Below are positions 7,744-16,893 of a stretch of DNA of 49,659 nucleotides, one piece after another. Position numbers and translations under genes: made by a program. The notes under the pieces are model-generated. The model saw only the letters and a list, made by a program, of their open reading frames with translations. It ran no database searches and was not told where the DNA came from. The DNA comes from Acidimicrobiales bacterium (GTDB taxonomy: Bacteria > Actinomycetota > Acidimicrobiia > Acidimicrobiales > Iamiaceae): assembly GCA_030447445.1 (NCBI GenBank), contig JAUJOW010000017.1:1-49659 (forward strand), in the 5' to 3' direction. Numbering within the stretch: the first letter of the stretch is position 1; the number at the start of each line of letters is the position of its first letter.

Positions 7744-10053
7744 GTGGGCCGGGCGACGAGCCGCCGCCGCATCCGGGTCACCGGGACGGTCCAAGGCGTC
7801 GGCTACCGACCCTTCGTCTACCGCCACGCCACCGAGCTGGGGCTGGTCGGGTGGGTGCGCAACGACAGCCACGGGGTCCTGGTCGAGGTGGAGGGCGACC
7901 GCGCCTCGGTGGCAGAGCTGTGCCGCCGGCTGACCGATCACAGCCCCCCGCTGGCCCGGGTAACCGACGTCCGCAGCACCGACCTGGCCACCCTCGGGGA
8001 CGGCGTCGACCACGGCTTCCGGATCGAGGCCAGCGACGGCGACGGGCGCCCCACCGTGGCCGTGGGCGTGGACACCGCCACCTGTGCGGCGTGCCTGGCC
8101 GAGGTGGACGACCCCACCGACCGCCGCCACCGGTACCCGTTCACGAACTGCACCGACTGCGGTCCCCGCTACACGATCGTGCGGGCCGTGCCCTACGACC
8201 GACCGACGACGACCATGGCCGCCTTCACCATGTGCGCCGACTGCCAGCGGGAGTACGACGACCCGAGCGACCGGCGGTTCCACGCCCAGCCCAACGCCTG
8301 CCCCGCCTGCGGTCCGACGCTCCTGTGGCGCCGCCCCGACGGCGCCGTCCTGGCCACCGGCGACGACGCCCTGACGGCCGCCGTCGCCGCCCTCGGTGAG
8401 GGTCGCATCCTCGCCGTGAAGGGTCTCGGCGGATACCACCTGGCCGCCGACGCCACCTCCGCCGGCGCGGTGGCCCAGCTCCGCCGGCGCAAGGCCCGCG
8501 ACGACAAGCCCTTCGCCGTCATGGTCGCCGACCTCGCTGCCGCCGGCCGCCTCTGTCAGCTCGACGGCCCGGCCGACGCCGCCCTGCGCTCACCTCGCCG
8601 TCCCATCGTGCTCGCCCCCCGCCGGCCCGGCGCCGAGGTGGCCGACGGCGTGGCGCCCGGGCTCGCCGAGCTCGGCCTGATGCTCGCCTACACCCCTCTG
8701 CACCACCTGCTCGTCGGGGCGTCGGGGCGCCCCCTGGTGATGACCAGCGGCAACCACAGCGACGAGCCCATCGCCCACACCGACGAGGACGCCGTCGGCC
8801 GCCTCGGCCCGCTCGTCGACGGGTTGTTGACCCACGACCGCGACATCCACATCCGATGCGACGACTCGGTGGTGCGGGGAGCCGGTGGACCGGTGCGGGT
8901 GCTGCGCCGGTCGCGGGGCTATGCCCCCGAGCCGCTCGCCGTGCCGGCCGGGTGGACGGCGGGTCCCGTGGTCCTCGCCGTCGGTGCGGAGCTGAAGAGC
9001 ACGGTGGCCGTCGCCACCGGCGGTGCGGTGGTGGCCAGCCACCACCTCGGCGACCTCGAGCACCTCGCCACCTACGAGGCCTTCCTGCAGGCTGTCGACC
9101 ACCTCTGCCACATCACCGGCGTGACCCCCGAGGTGGTGGCCCACGACCTGCACCCCGAGTACCTCTCCACCAAGTTCGCCGCCGACCTGGACCTGCCGGC
9201 TCGCCCCGTGCAGCACCACCACGCCCACATCGCCTCCTGCCTGGCCGAGCACGGCCGGAGCGGACCGGTGCTCGGCCTGGCCTTCGACGGGCTGGGGATG
9301 GGCGACGACGGGACCTTGTGGGGCGGCGAGATCCTCGTGGCCGACCTGGCCGGATACGAACGGGTCGGCCACCTGTGCCCGGTGGTGCTGCCAGGAGGCA
9401 CCGCCGCCATCCGGGAGCCGTGGCGCACGGCGGTCTCGTGGGTGCACCGCTCGCTGGGCGAGGCGACGGCCCGGCGAGTCGGGCGGCGCTTCGACGATCG
9501 AGCCGACGCCGTCGTCGGCCTGGTCGAGCGGGGGCAGGGACCGGTCACCACCAGCATGGGTCGGCTGTTCGACGCGGTGGCCGCCCTGGTCGGGCTCCGG
9601 CGCCGGGTCAGCTACGAGGGCCAGGCCGCCATCGAGCTCGAGGCCCTGGCTCGCACCATCGGCGCCGACCCAGTGCCCCGCTACCCGATGGAGATCAAAG
9701 GCGCCGCCGCGGTGTCGGGCTCGGTGGAGCAGGCGGCGGCCGTACTCGACCCCGGTCCGCTGATCGCGGCGGTCGTGGCCGACGTCGAGCAGGGGGCCGC
9801 TCCGGCGGTGGTGGCGGCCGGGTTCCACCGGGCCGTCGGGCTGGGCGCCGCCGACCTGGCGGTGCAGCTCGCCGGTCGGCGAGGGCTCGACACGGTGGCG
9901 CTCAGCGGAGGGGTGTTCCAGAACGCCCTCCTCGGTGGCATCGTGGCCGACCGGCTGCGGGATGCCGGCCTGGCGGTGCTGGTGCACGAGCGCGTCCCCC
10001 CGAACGACGGCGGCATCAGCATCGGCCAAGCCGTCATCGCCGCCCACCCCTGA
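7744..10053 (+). CDS. hypF: carbamoyltransferase HypF
   Basis: HypF uses carbamoyl phosphate and ATP to form carbamoyl-adenylate and carbamoylates HypE. The 769-aa protein shows the full four-part architecture: an N-terminal acylphosphatase domain (about 8-95, GTVQGVGYRPFVYR), two zinc-finger-like Cys motifs starting at C114 and C117 (CAAC, CTDCG, CADC, CPACG), a YrdC-like domain (about 200-385, KGLGGYHLAADA) and a Kae1-like domain to the end (HHHAHIASC, LAFDGLGMGDDGT, SGGVFQN). The GTG start is 5 nt after the hypE stop. Length and motifs are normal. Confidence 0.96.
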   Translation: MGRATSRRRIRVTGTVQGVGYRPFVYRHATELGLVGWVRNDSHGVLVEVEGDRASVAELCRRLTDHSPPLARVTDVRSTDLATLGDGVDHGFRIEASDGDGRPTVAVGVDTATCAACLAEVDDPTDRRHRYPFTNCTDCGPRYTIVRAVPYDRPTTTMAAFTMCADCQREYDDPSDRRFHAQPNACPACGPTLLWRRPDGAVLATGDDALTAAVAALGEGRILAVKGLGGYHLAADATSAGAVAQLRRRKARDDKPFAVMVADLAAAGRLCQLDGPADAALRSPRRPIVLAPRRPGAEVADGVAPGLAELGLMLAYTPLHHLLVGASGRPLVMTSGNHSDEPIAHTDEDAVGRLGPLVDGLLTHDRDIHIRCDDSVVRGAGGPVRVLRRSRGYAPEPLAVPAGWTAGPVVLAVGAELKSTVAVATGGAVVASHHLGDLEHLATYEAFLQAVDHLCHITGVTPEVVAHDLHPEYLSTKFAADLDLPARPVQHHHAHIASCLAEHGRSGPVLGLAFDGLGMGDDGTLWGGEILVADLAGYERVGHLCPVVLPGGTAAIREPWRTAVSWVHRSLGEATARRVGRRFDDRADAVVGLVERGQGPVTTSMGRLFDAVAALVGLRRRVSYEGQAAIELEALARTIGADPVPRYPMEIKGAAAVSGSVEQAAAVLDPGPLIAAVVADVEQGAAPAVVAAGFHRAVGLGAADLAVQLAGRRGLDTVALSGGVFQNALLGGIVADRLRDAGLAVLVHERVPPNDGGISIGQAVIAAHP

Positions 10054-10121
10054 CCTCGCGTGGAGCCGTCGCCCCCGCTTTCGACCTCGACGGCCGGAGA
10101 TCAGGGACATGTGAGCTGGGG

Positions 10122-10147
10122 TACCGTTCCCGTCGACAGGAGGTGAG
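10122..10147 (+). promoter_or_regulatory. hypC minus-10 box and strong Shine-Dalgarno
   Basis: In the 96-nt gap after hypF, TACCGT (10122-10127) fits the minus-10 pattern and AGGAGGTGAG (10138-10147) is an almost perfect ribosome binding site, six nucleotides from its AGGAGG core to the ATG at 10150. This suggests a short-leader transcript giving hypC extra expression. No convincing minus-35 was seen. Confidence 0.5.
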
Positions 10148-10149
10148 CC

Positions 10150-10455
10150 ATGTGCCTGGGCATCCCCGGTGAGGTCGTCGAGATCCTCGACCACGACCAC
10201 CTGGCTCGCGTCGAGGTGGCCGGCGTGCGCCGCACGGTCAACATCGGCCTCGTGGCCGACGAGGGGGTGCACCCGGGTGACTGGGTCCTCCTCCACGTGG
10301 GGTTCGCCATGGCCGTGATCGACGAGGAGGAGGCGCAGCTCGCCCTGGCCTCGTTGCAGATGATGGGTCAGGCCTACAGCGACGAGGTCGATGCCGTGCG
10401 CTCCTCGCCGGTCGAGGGTGGGTTCGGACCGCCGAACCTCGTGGGCGGGGACTGA
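10150..10455 (+). CDS. hypC: hydrogenase maturation chaperone HypC
   Basis: Small chaperone (101 aa) that pairs with HypD during assembly of the Fe(CN)2CO group and then with the large subunit precursor. It begins MCLGIPGEV, with the essential Cys2 after Met removal, and has the typical strand PGDWVLLHVGFAMAVI. The C-terminal tail of about 30 residues after ALASL is longer than in short HypC proteins. The start is fixed by the MCxxxP motif and an AGGAGG ribosome binding site. hypD follows after 3 nt. This is the canonical HypC, in addition to the HypC-like domain of the SIS fusion earlier in the cluster. Confidence 0.96.
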   Translation: MCLGIPGEVVEILDHDHLARVEVAGVRRTVNIGLVADEGVHPGDWVLLHVGFAMAVIDEEEAQLALASLQMMGQAYSDEVDAVRSSPVEGGFGPPNLVGGD

Positions 10456-10458
10456 CCG

Positions 10459-11580
10459 GTGCGCTTCGTCGACGAGTACCGCGACCCGGCCGCCGCCCGA
10501 GCCCTCGTGGCCCGCATCACCGACATGGCCGGTGACGACCACCTCAAGTTCATGGAGGTGTGTGGCGGCCACACCCACACCATCTACCGCCACGGCATCG
10601 AGCACGTGCTGCCGGCCAACGTCGAGCTGGTCCACGGCCCGGGGTGCCCGGTGTGCGTCATCCCGATGGGCCGGGTGGACGACGCCATCGCCGTGGCGTC
10701 GACGCCGGGGGTGATCTTCACCTCCTTCGGCGACATGATGCGGGTGCCCGGCGGTGACGGGAACCTGCTCGAGGCCAAGGCCCGGGGCGCCGACGTGCGC
10801 TTCGTCTACTCGCCCCTCGACGCCCTGCGCATCGCCCTCGACCACCCCGAGCGCGAGGTCGTGTTCTTCGCCGTCGGCTTCGAGACCACGGCGCCTTCCA
10901 CGGCGCTGACGTTGCTGCGGGCCCGGGCCCAGGGCGTGACCAACTTCAGCGTGTTCTGCAACCACGTCACGATCGTGCCGCCCATCAAGGCCATCCTCGA
11001 CTCGCCCGATCTGCGCCTGGACGGGTTCCTCGGCCCCGGCCACGTCTCCACCGTCGTCGGGAACCGGCCCTACCGGTTCGTGCCCGAGCAGTACGGCAAG
11101 CCCCTGGTGACCGCCGGCTTCGAACCGCTCGACATCCTCGCCGCCATCGCCATGCTGCTCGACCAGCTCCGCCAGGGCCGCTGCGAGGTCGAGAACCAGT
11201 ACTCCCGGGTGGTGCGGGACGAGGGAAACCCACGGGCGCTCGCCGTGCTGGCCGAGGTCTTCGAGCTGCGGCCCCACTTCGAGTGGCGGGGCCTGGGCTT
11301 CATCTCCCAGAGCGCTCTCCGCCTCCGCCCCGAGTTCGCCCCGTGGGACGCCGAGCTGCGCTACGAGGTGCCCGGCGTGCGGGTCGCCGACCCCAAGGCC
11401 TGCCAGTGCGGGGAGGTGCTGAAGGGCGTGATCAAGCCCTGGGAGTGCAAGGTGTTCGGCACCGCCTGCACCCCGGCCACGCCCATCGGCACCTGCATGG
11501 TGTCCTCCGAGGGCGCCTGCGCCGCCTACTACAACTTCGGACGCCTCCACCGCGAGGTGTCGGTGGCGCTCAGCCGCTGA
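10459..11580 (+). CDS. hypD: hydrogenase maturation scaffold protein HypD
   Basis: HypD carries a [4Fe-4S] cluster and, with HypC, is the scaffold on which the Fe(CN)2CO centre of [NiFe] hydrogenase is built. The 373-aa protein shows the diagnostic motifs MEVCGGHTHTIYRHG, HGPGCPVCVIPMGRVD, AVGFETTAPSTA, FNSVFCNH-like FSVFCNHVTIVPP, and the C-terminal cluster-binding region with CQCGEV, PWEC, CTPATPIGTCMVSSEGAC. The GTG start lies 3 nt behind the hypC stop. It is the last gene of the maturation operon; ndk starts 22 nt later with its own minus-10 box. Confidence 0.96.
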   Translation: MRFVDEYRDPAAARALVARITDMAGDDHLKFMEVCGGHTHTIYRHGIEHVLPANVELVHGPGCPVCVIPMGRVDDAIAVASTPGVIFTSFGDMMRVPGGDGNLLEAKARGADVRFVYSPLDALRIALDHPEREVVFFAVGFETTAPSTALTLLRARAQGVTNFSVFCNHVTIVPPIKAILDSPDLRLDGFLGPGHVSTVVGNRPYRFVPEQYGKPLVTAGFEPLDILAAIAMLLDQLRQGRCEVENQYSRVVRDEGNPRALAVLAEVFELRPHFEWRGLGFISQSALRLRPEFAPWDAELRYEVPGVRVADPKACQCGEVLKGVIKPWECKVFGTACTPATPIGTCMVSSEGACAAYYNFGRLHREVSVALSR

Positions 11581-11589
11581 CCCTCCTGT

Positions 11590-11595
11590 TACCGT
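11590..11595 (+). promoter_or_regulatory. minus-10 box of ndk (leaderless)
   Basis: TACCGT sits 7 nt before the ndk ATG at 11603. There is no Shine-Dalgarno sequence, so transcription probably begins at or next to the A of ATG. Confidence 0.5.
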
Positions 11596-11602
11596 CCGGC
11601 CA

Positions 11603-12028
11603 ATGTCCAGCCGGACGTTCGTGATGTGCAAGCCCGACGCCGTCGAGCGGGGGCTGGTGGGCGAGATCGTGGCCCGCTTCGAGCGCAAGGGCCTGCGACT
11701 GGTGGCCGCCGAGCTGCGGACCGTCGACCGGCTCCTGGCCGAGGAGCACTACGACGAGCACCGCTCCAAGCCCTTCTTCGGTGAGCTCGTCGACTTCCTC
11801 ACCCGGTCGCCGGTGTTCACGATGGTGGTGGAGGGACCCGACGACGACACATGGGAGCTGTGCCGGATCCTCATCGGCAAGACCAAGGTGACCGACGCAC
11901 AGCCCGGCTCCATCCGAGGCGACCTCGCCACCACCACCGCCGAGAACCTGGTGCACGGCTCCGACGGGCCCGAGTCGGCCGCCCGGGAGCTGGCGCTGTG
12001 GTTCCCGAAAGTGGGCCCGAAGGTGTGA
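11603..12028 (+). CDS. ndk: nucleoside diphosphate kinase
   Basis: Transfers the gamma phosphate between nucleoside di- and triphosphates through a phosphohistidine. The 141-aa protein has the family start RTFVMCKPDAVERGLVGEI, and the catalytic H118 in NLVHGSDGPESA. The RPGSIRGD segment is present as QPGSIRGD. Length is typical. It appears to have its own leaderless promoter. A 9-bp inverted repeat covers its stop codon. It separates the Hyp operon from the mre cluster and is not obviously linked to either. Confidence 0.96.
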   Translation: MSSRTFVMCKPDAVERGLVGEIVARFERKGLRLVAAELRTVDRLLAEEHYDEHRSKPFFGELVDFLTRSPVFTMVVEGPDDDTWELCRILIGKTKVTDAQPGSIRGDLATTTAENLVHGSDGPESAARELALWFPKVGPKV

Positions 12029-12054
12029 CGGCGACACCGCCGCGGCGCCGTCAC
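12025..12054 (+). terminator. inverted repeat over the ndk stop codon
   Basis: GTGACGGCG (12025-12033) and CGCCGTCAC (12046-12054) form a perfect 9-bp stem with a 12-nt loop that includes the TGA stop of ndk. There is no T tract after it, so it may be a weak or non-canonical terminator or an mRNA 3-prime stabiliser. Confidence 0.4.
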
Positions 12055-12084
12055 CAGGGGGTTCGCATCACCGGCCGGCGGTGA

Positions 12085-12114
12085 TTGTTGCCGTCGCGTG
12101 ACGGGGTCTAGGCT
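12085..12114 (+). promoter_or_regulatory. candidate promoter of the mre cluster
   Basis: TTGTTG (12085-12090) and TAGGCT (12109-12114) are separated by 18 nt, in the 194-nt gap after ndk. Initiation near 12121 would give a leader of about 100 nt before mreB. A second TACGCT (12174-12179) closer to the gene has no clear minus-35. The rest of the gap shows no gene. Confidence 0.45.
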
Positions 12115-12222
12115 GCCGCCGAGAACAGCGGTTGAGGGCTCCGAGCGTGCGTCGCCGGGCTGGAGCCATCCCCTACGCTGTGGCAACCCGCGTCGACGTC
12201 TGCCTGCGGAGGCACCTGCCGC

Positions 12223-13262
12223 ATGTCAGAAAACCCCCTCTCCTCGATCATGGGCCGCGACATGGCCGTCGATCTGGGTACGGCCAACACCCTCGTCTAC
12301 GTGCGAGGTCGCGGCATCGTCCTCAACGAGCCGTCGGTCGTGGCCGTGAACGTGAAGGACGGGCGGCCCCTGGCCGTCGGCCTCGAGGCGAAGCGGATGA
12401 TCGGGCGCACCCCGGCCCACATCCAGGCCATCCGGCCCCTGAAGGACGGCGTCATCGCCGACTTCGAGATCTGCGAGAAGATGCTCCGCTACTTCATCCA
12501 CAAGGTGCACCAGCGGCGCTTCGCCAAGCCCCGCATGGTGATCTGCGTGCCGTCGGGCATCACCGGGGTCGAACAGCGGGCGGTGCAGGAGGCGGCCGAG
12601 TACGCCGGCGCCCGCAAGCCGGCCTACATCATCGAGGAGCCGATGGCGGCCGCCATCGGGGCCGGTCTCCCGGTCCAGGAGCCCACCGGGAACATGATCG
12701 TCGACATCGGCGGCGGCACCACCGAGGTGGCGGTCATCTCCCTGGGCGGCATCGTGGCCAGCCAGTCGGTACGGGTGGGAGGCGACGAGCTCGACGACGC
12801 CATCATCCAGTTCATCAAGAAGGAGTACAGCCTTCGCCCTCGGCGAGCGCACCGCCGAGGAGGTCAAGATCGCCTGGGGTCGGCATGGGCCCTGGAAGAG
12901 GAGCTGCACGCCGAGATCCGCGTCGCGACCTCGTCACCGGCCTCCCCGAAGACGATCGTCACCACCACCGACGAGATCCGCGAAGGCCATCGACGAGCCG
13001 GTCTCGGCCATCGTGGATGCCGTCAAGTCCACCCTCGACAAGACGCTCCCGAGCTGGCCGCCGACATCATGGAGCAGGGCATCGTCCTCGCCGGGGGCGG
13101 TGCGCTGCTGCACGGGTTGAGCAACCGGCTCGAGCACGAGACCGGCATGCCGATCGTCATCGCCCCCAACCCCTGCATTGCGTGGCCATCGGTTCGGGGC
13201 AGTCGTTGGAGGAGTTCGAGGCCCTCAAGGGCGTGCTGTTCTCGTCCAACGCCCAGGCATAG
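12223..13262 (+). CDS. mreB: rod shape-determining protein MreB, reading frame broken by several indels
   Basis: Actin-like ATPase that organises lateral wall synthesis with MreC, MreD, PBP2 and RodA. The ATG at 12223 begins an MreB reading frame with MGRDMAVDLGTANTLVYV, IIEEPMAAAIGAGLPV and IVDIGGGTTEVAVISLGGI. From about 12832 on, comparison with the family wording shows seven single-base indels: extra base near 12833, missing near 12874, missing near 12922, extra near 12945, extra near 12983, missing near 13046, missing near 13170. Repairing them gives a normal 346-aa MreB ending in ...LFSSNAQA at the TAG at 13260-13262. As written, the first frame would run to 13344 with a scrambled C terminus. 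Sequencing or assembly error is the likeliest cause; a real pseudogene cannot be excluded. Confidence 0.85.
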
Positions 13263-13277
13263 CGGCACCGCCGCCCC

Positions 13278-14122
13278 GTGGCCCTATCCCGGCGCACCAG
13301 CCGCCTCGGACGCACTCGCTTCACGCTGCTGTTCCTGGTGCTGACCTCGCTCACCCTGCTCACGCTCGACTTCCGTGACACGGGGCCGGTCATGGCCATG
13401 CGCCAGGGCGTGGCCAGCGTGTTCAGCCCGGCCCGCGGGCTGGCCGACGCCGTGGCCGAGCCGATGAGCGATGGCTGGAACGGGATCACCGGCTACGACG
13501 AGCTCGAGGAGGAGAACGAGCGCCTCCAGCGCCGCATCGACGAGCCGAGGGGCGGGAGGCCACCGCCGCCACCGACCGCGAGCAGCTCGACCAGCTCCGG
13601 GACCAGCTCGACATCAAGGCCGCCGGCGACATCCCCACCGTGGTCTCGCGGGTGGTGTCCGGGCAGATCACCAGCTTCGACGCCACCATCGAGATCGACC
13701 GGGGCAGCGGCGAGGGGGTCAAGGAGGGCATGGCCGTGGTGACCGACGCCGGCCTCGTCGGCAGGGTGGTGCGGGTCACCGGTGGCCGGTCCTCGGTCGA
13801 GCTGATCACGGCGCCGTCGTTCGAGTTCGGCGTCCGGCTCGTCGAGCAGCAGGAGGTCGGTGTGGCCAAGGGCCAGGGCGACGACGGCACGCTGATCGTC
13901 GAATCCGGGATCACCAAGGCCACTGACGTCGAGGCCGGGGACCGGGTGGCCACGAGCGGCATCGACGGCAGCACCTTCCCACCCGACATCGCCGTGGGCC
14001 GGGTGAAGTCCATCCGCCCCACCGACGACCGCACCGAGCAGGTCCTCGTCATCGAGCCCACCGCCAACCTCGACGGTCTGAGCTACGTCACCGTCCTCCT
14101 GTGCGACACCGACTGCGCATGA
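13278..14122 (+). CDS. mreC: rod shape-determining protein MreC, one frameshift
   Basis: Membrane-anchored periplasmic scaffold of the elongasome. The GTG at 13278 opens a frame with an N-terminal transmembrane segment (FTLLFLVLTSLTLLTL), then SPARGLADAVAEP and a coiled-coil start (ELEEENERLQRRID). One base is missing near 13543: restoring a G gives a coil continuing EATAATDREQLDQLRDQ and joins to VVSRVVSGQITSFD, the conserved MreC beta-domain (IDRGSGEGVKEGMAVV, GLVGRVV) ending at 14122. The repaired protein would be about 281 aa. The break lies only about 370 bp beyond the last mreB indel, suggesting one poor-quality patch. Confidence 0.85.
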
Positions 14123-14153
14123 ACGGGGCGGGGGCGGCCAGCGGAGGCCCGAC

Positions 14154-14669
14154 GTGACCGTGGCCCGGGTGGCGGCGGTGATCTTCGTGACCATCCTCGT
14201 CCAGGTGTCGTTCGTGGCCCGGTTCCCGGTGTTCGGCGCCCGGGGCGACGTCGTCGTCCTGTTGGCCATCGTGGCCGGCATCGAGGGCAACGCCGAGCGG
14301 GGGGCGGTCGTCGGCTTCGCCTCGGGGCTCGTGCTCGACCTCCTGCTCGACTCGCCGGTCGGGCTGTCCGCCCTCACCTACTGCGTGGTCGGCTTCCTGG
14401 TCGGGACCTTCCACGCCTCGGTGCTGCGGTCGGCCTGGTGGATCCCGGTGGCCACGACGGTGCTGGCGAGCGCCGTCGGGGTGCTCGGCTTCGCGCTCCT
14501 CGACGAGGTGGTCGGGTCGGCGTCCGTCGAGCCCGGCCGGCTGCCCACTATCGTCGCCGTCGTGGCGCTGCTGAACGGCGTGCTCAGCCGCCCGGCCCGC
14601 TGGGTGATGCGCCAGGCCTTCGCCGTGCCCGCCACCGAACCCAACCGCGACCGCTTCTCCATCCGATGA
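14154..14669 (+). CDS. mreD: rod shape-determining protein MreD
   Basis: Polytopic membrane partner of MreC, 171 aa. It consists almost entirely of hydrophobic segments: AVIFVTILVQVSFV, VVVLLAIVAGI, GFASGLVLDLLLDSPVGLSALTY (the typical MreD motif with a charged residue between helices), VATTVLASAVGVLGFALL and TIVAVVALLNGVL. The GTG start follows the mreC stop by 31 nt, and mrdA starts 16 nt downstream. Its position between mreC and PBP2 supports the call, as MreD sequence conservation is weak. Confidence 0.88.
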   Translation: MTVARVAAVIFVTILVQVSFVARFPVFGARGDVVVLLAIVAGIEGNAERGAVVGFASGLVLDLLLDSPVGLSALTYCVVGFLVGTFHASVLRSAWWIPVATTVLASAVGVLGFALLDEVVGSASVEPGRLPTIVAVVALLNGVLSRPARWVMRQAFAVPATEPNRDRFSIR

Positions 14670-14685
14670 CGACCCCGCTCCTCCC

Positions 14686-16893
14686 ATGAGCTACGACGCC
14701 CCCCGCTCCCGCCAGCGGATGCTCGGCATCGTCGCCGTGTCGCTCTTCGGCGCGCTCTTCGCCCGCCTGTGGTTCCTGCAGGTGATGACCGCTCCCGAGT
14801 ACCGGGTGGCGGCCGAGACCGGCCGGGTCCGGGTCATCACCGAGCAGGCGCCCCGTGGTCGGATCCTCGACCGCAACGGCATCCCGATCGTGGAGAACCG
14901 GCGCACGATCCTCGTCACCGTCGACTGGCAGCGCTACACCGACCTCGACCAGGCCGATCAGAACGCCCTCCTGGCCAAGCTGGCTCCGCTGCTCGACCAG
15001 GACCAGACCATGCGGACCTCCGGCACCCTCAGCTCCGGCGACCCCGGCCCCTTGGTCGCCGCCGAGGCGGTGGCCGCACCGCCGACCAGCACCACCGTCC
15101 CGGGCGCACCGAGCGTTCCCACGACGGCGGCGCCGGGCTCCGTCGAGGCGCCCCCGCCACCGCCGATCACCCCGGCGTCGTTGAAGAAGCGTCTCGCCGA
15201 CAAGCGGTTCAGCCACTTCAAGCCCGTGCCGGTGGCCGAGGACGTGAGCGAACAGCTCGAGATCTACCTCACCGAGCACGCCGAGGAGTTCCCCACCGTG
15301 GACGTCTCCCGAGCCACCGTGCGCCACTACCCGTACGGCTCCCTCCTGGCCCACGTCCTCGGGTACGTCGGCCAGCTCGACGATGACGAGCTGAAGGCCT
15401 TCCAGAACGAGGCCAAGCCCTATGAGGTCGACGACGACATCGGCAAGACCGGCATCGAGCGGGCTCTCGAGCGCCAGCTCCGCGGTGTCCCCGGTGAGGT
15501 CCGCTACGAGGTCGACCCCCGCAACCGGCCCGTCCGGGTGATCAGCCGGGAGGCGCCCGTGCCCGGCAACGACGTCTTCCTCACGATCGACATCAACCTC
15601 CAGTACCTGACCGAGAAGTCCCTCGCCGCCGAGCTGACCCGGGCCAAGACCCGCCAGGACGAGGACATCCTCGACAGGCTGGCCACCTTCCAGGCGCCGG
15701 CTGGCTCGTCGGTGGTGATGGACCCCCGCAACGGTCAACTGCTGGCGATGGCGTCGTTCCCCACCTACGACCCGGCCCAGTTCGTCAACGGCATCAGCAC
15801 CGCCGAGTTCCGGCGGCTGGCCGACCCGGAGCTGGCACCGTTCCACCACGACCCCCTCGTCAACCGCACCATCAGCGGTGAGTACGCCCCCGGCTCGACG
15901 TGGAAGCTGTTCAGCGCCTACTCGGGCCTCGCCACCGGGCAGATCCAACCGAATACGGTGGTGGACGATGGAGGGTCCTACATGGTCGGCGAGTGCGGCG
16001 AGGGATGCCGGTTCCAGAACGCCAACGCCGAGGCCCATGGCCCGGTGGACCTGCAACGCAGCCTCACTGTCTCCTCCGACGTCTATTACTACAAGCTGGG
16101 CGACGACCTGTGGACCCGCCGCAAGGAGGTGGGCGACGAGGCCCTGCAGCAGACCTGGGCGGAGTGGGGCTTCGGCGAGGAGACCGGCGTCGACCTCACC
16201 GGTGAGCGCCCGGGCCGGGTGCCCACCCCCGACTGGAAGCTGTCCTACAACCGCGAGCTCTTCCCCGACGACGAGGACAAGGTGGCCGAGTTCGGTACCT
16301 GGCGGGTCGGTGACAGCGCCATCACGGCCATCGGCCAGGGCGACGTGACGGTCACGCCGCTGCAGCTGGCCAACGGGTACGCCACCTTCGCCAACGGCGG
16401 CACCCGCTACGAGCCCCAGCTCGTCCTCCAGGTGACCGAGTACGACAGCGCCGTGGTGGTCGAGGGCTTCGAGCCAGAGGTGCTCGGCACCGTCGACCTC
16501 CCGCCGGAGTGGCGGGCCCCGATGCTCGAGGGCTTCAAGGGCGTCACCGCCGACCCGAAGGGAACGGCCTACGCCACCTTCGAGGGCTTCCCGCTCGACC
16601 GCTTCCCGGTGGCCGCCAAGACCGGCACCGCGCAGGTGGAATCGAAGGGCAACTCGTCGCTGTTCGCGGCCTTCGCCCCGGCCGACGCCCCCCGCTTCGT
16701 CGCCGTCGCCGTCCTCGAGCAGGCCGGGTACGGCGGTGACGCCGCTGCCCCGCTCGTGCGGCGGACCTTCGAGCCCATGGCCATCGGCGACGGCACCCTG
16801 GCTGCCCTGCCACCGGCGCCCCTCGGTGGAGAGTTCGACGTGACCCTCGAGGCCGAGGTCAACGCCCCACCCCCGAGCGGAGAGGCCGACTGA
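14686..16893 (+). CDS. mrdA: penicillin-binding protein 2 (elongasome transpeptidase)
   Basis: Class B PBP that cross-links lateral peptidoglycan together with RodA. The 735-aa protein has one N-terminal transmembrane helix (about 12-32), a pedestal/dimerisation domain with PRGRILDRNGIPIVENR, and a transpeptidase domain with the active-site motif STWK (S404, K407), SSD at 463-465 and KTG at 645-647. SxD in the second motif is normal for PBP2. A Pro/Thr/Ala-rich low-complexity insertion (about 120-165, with TSTTVPGAP and APPPPP-like runs) interrupts the pedestal and makes the protein longer than enterobacterial PBP2. The ATG overlaps no gene; its stop overlaps the rodA start (ATGA-type). Confidence 0.95.
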   Translation: MSYDAPRSRQRMLGIVAVSLFGALFARLWFLQVMTAPEYRVAAETGRVRVITEQAPRGRILDRNGIPIVENRRTILVTVDWQRYTDLDQADQNALLAKLAPLLDQDQTMRTSGTLSSGDPGPLVAAEAVAAPPTSTTVPGAPSVPTTAAPGSVEAPPPPPITPASLKKRLADKRFSHFKPVPVAEDVSEQLEIYLTEHAEEFPTVDVSRATVRHYPYGSLLAHVLGYVGQLDDDELKAFQNEAKPYEVDDDIGKTGIERALERQLRGVPGEVRYEVDPRNRPVRVISREAPVPGNDVFLTIDINLQYLTEKSLAAELTRAKTRQDEDILDRLATFQAPAGSSVVMDPRNGQLLAMASFPTYDPAQFVNGISTAEFRRLADPELAPFHHDPLVNRTISGEYAPGSTWKLFSAYSGLATGQIQPNTVVDDGGSYMVGECGEGCRFQNANAEAHGPVDLQRSLTVSSDVYYYKLGDDLWTRRKEVGDEALQQTWAEWGFGEETGVDLTGERPGRVPTPDWKLSYNRELFPDDEDKVAEFGTWRVGDSAITAIGQGDVTVTPLQLANGYATFANGGTRYEPQLVLQVTEYDSAVVVEGFEPEVLGTVDLPPEWRAPMLEGFKGVTADPKGTAYATFEGFPLDRFPVAAKTGTAQVESKGNSSLFAAFAPADAPRFVAVAVLEQAGYGGDAAAPLVRRTFEPMAIGDGTLAALPPAPLGGEFDVTLEAEVNAPPPSGEAD

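Noticed and set aside
8590..11688. Very long open frame (over 1000 codons) on the minus strand, and similar long antisense frames at 3138-5213, 27732-30083, 29318-31735 and 36580-38274
   Set aside because: They lie opposite recognised genes, have Arg/Gly/His-rich translations typical of high-GC shadow frames, and match no family.
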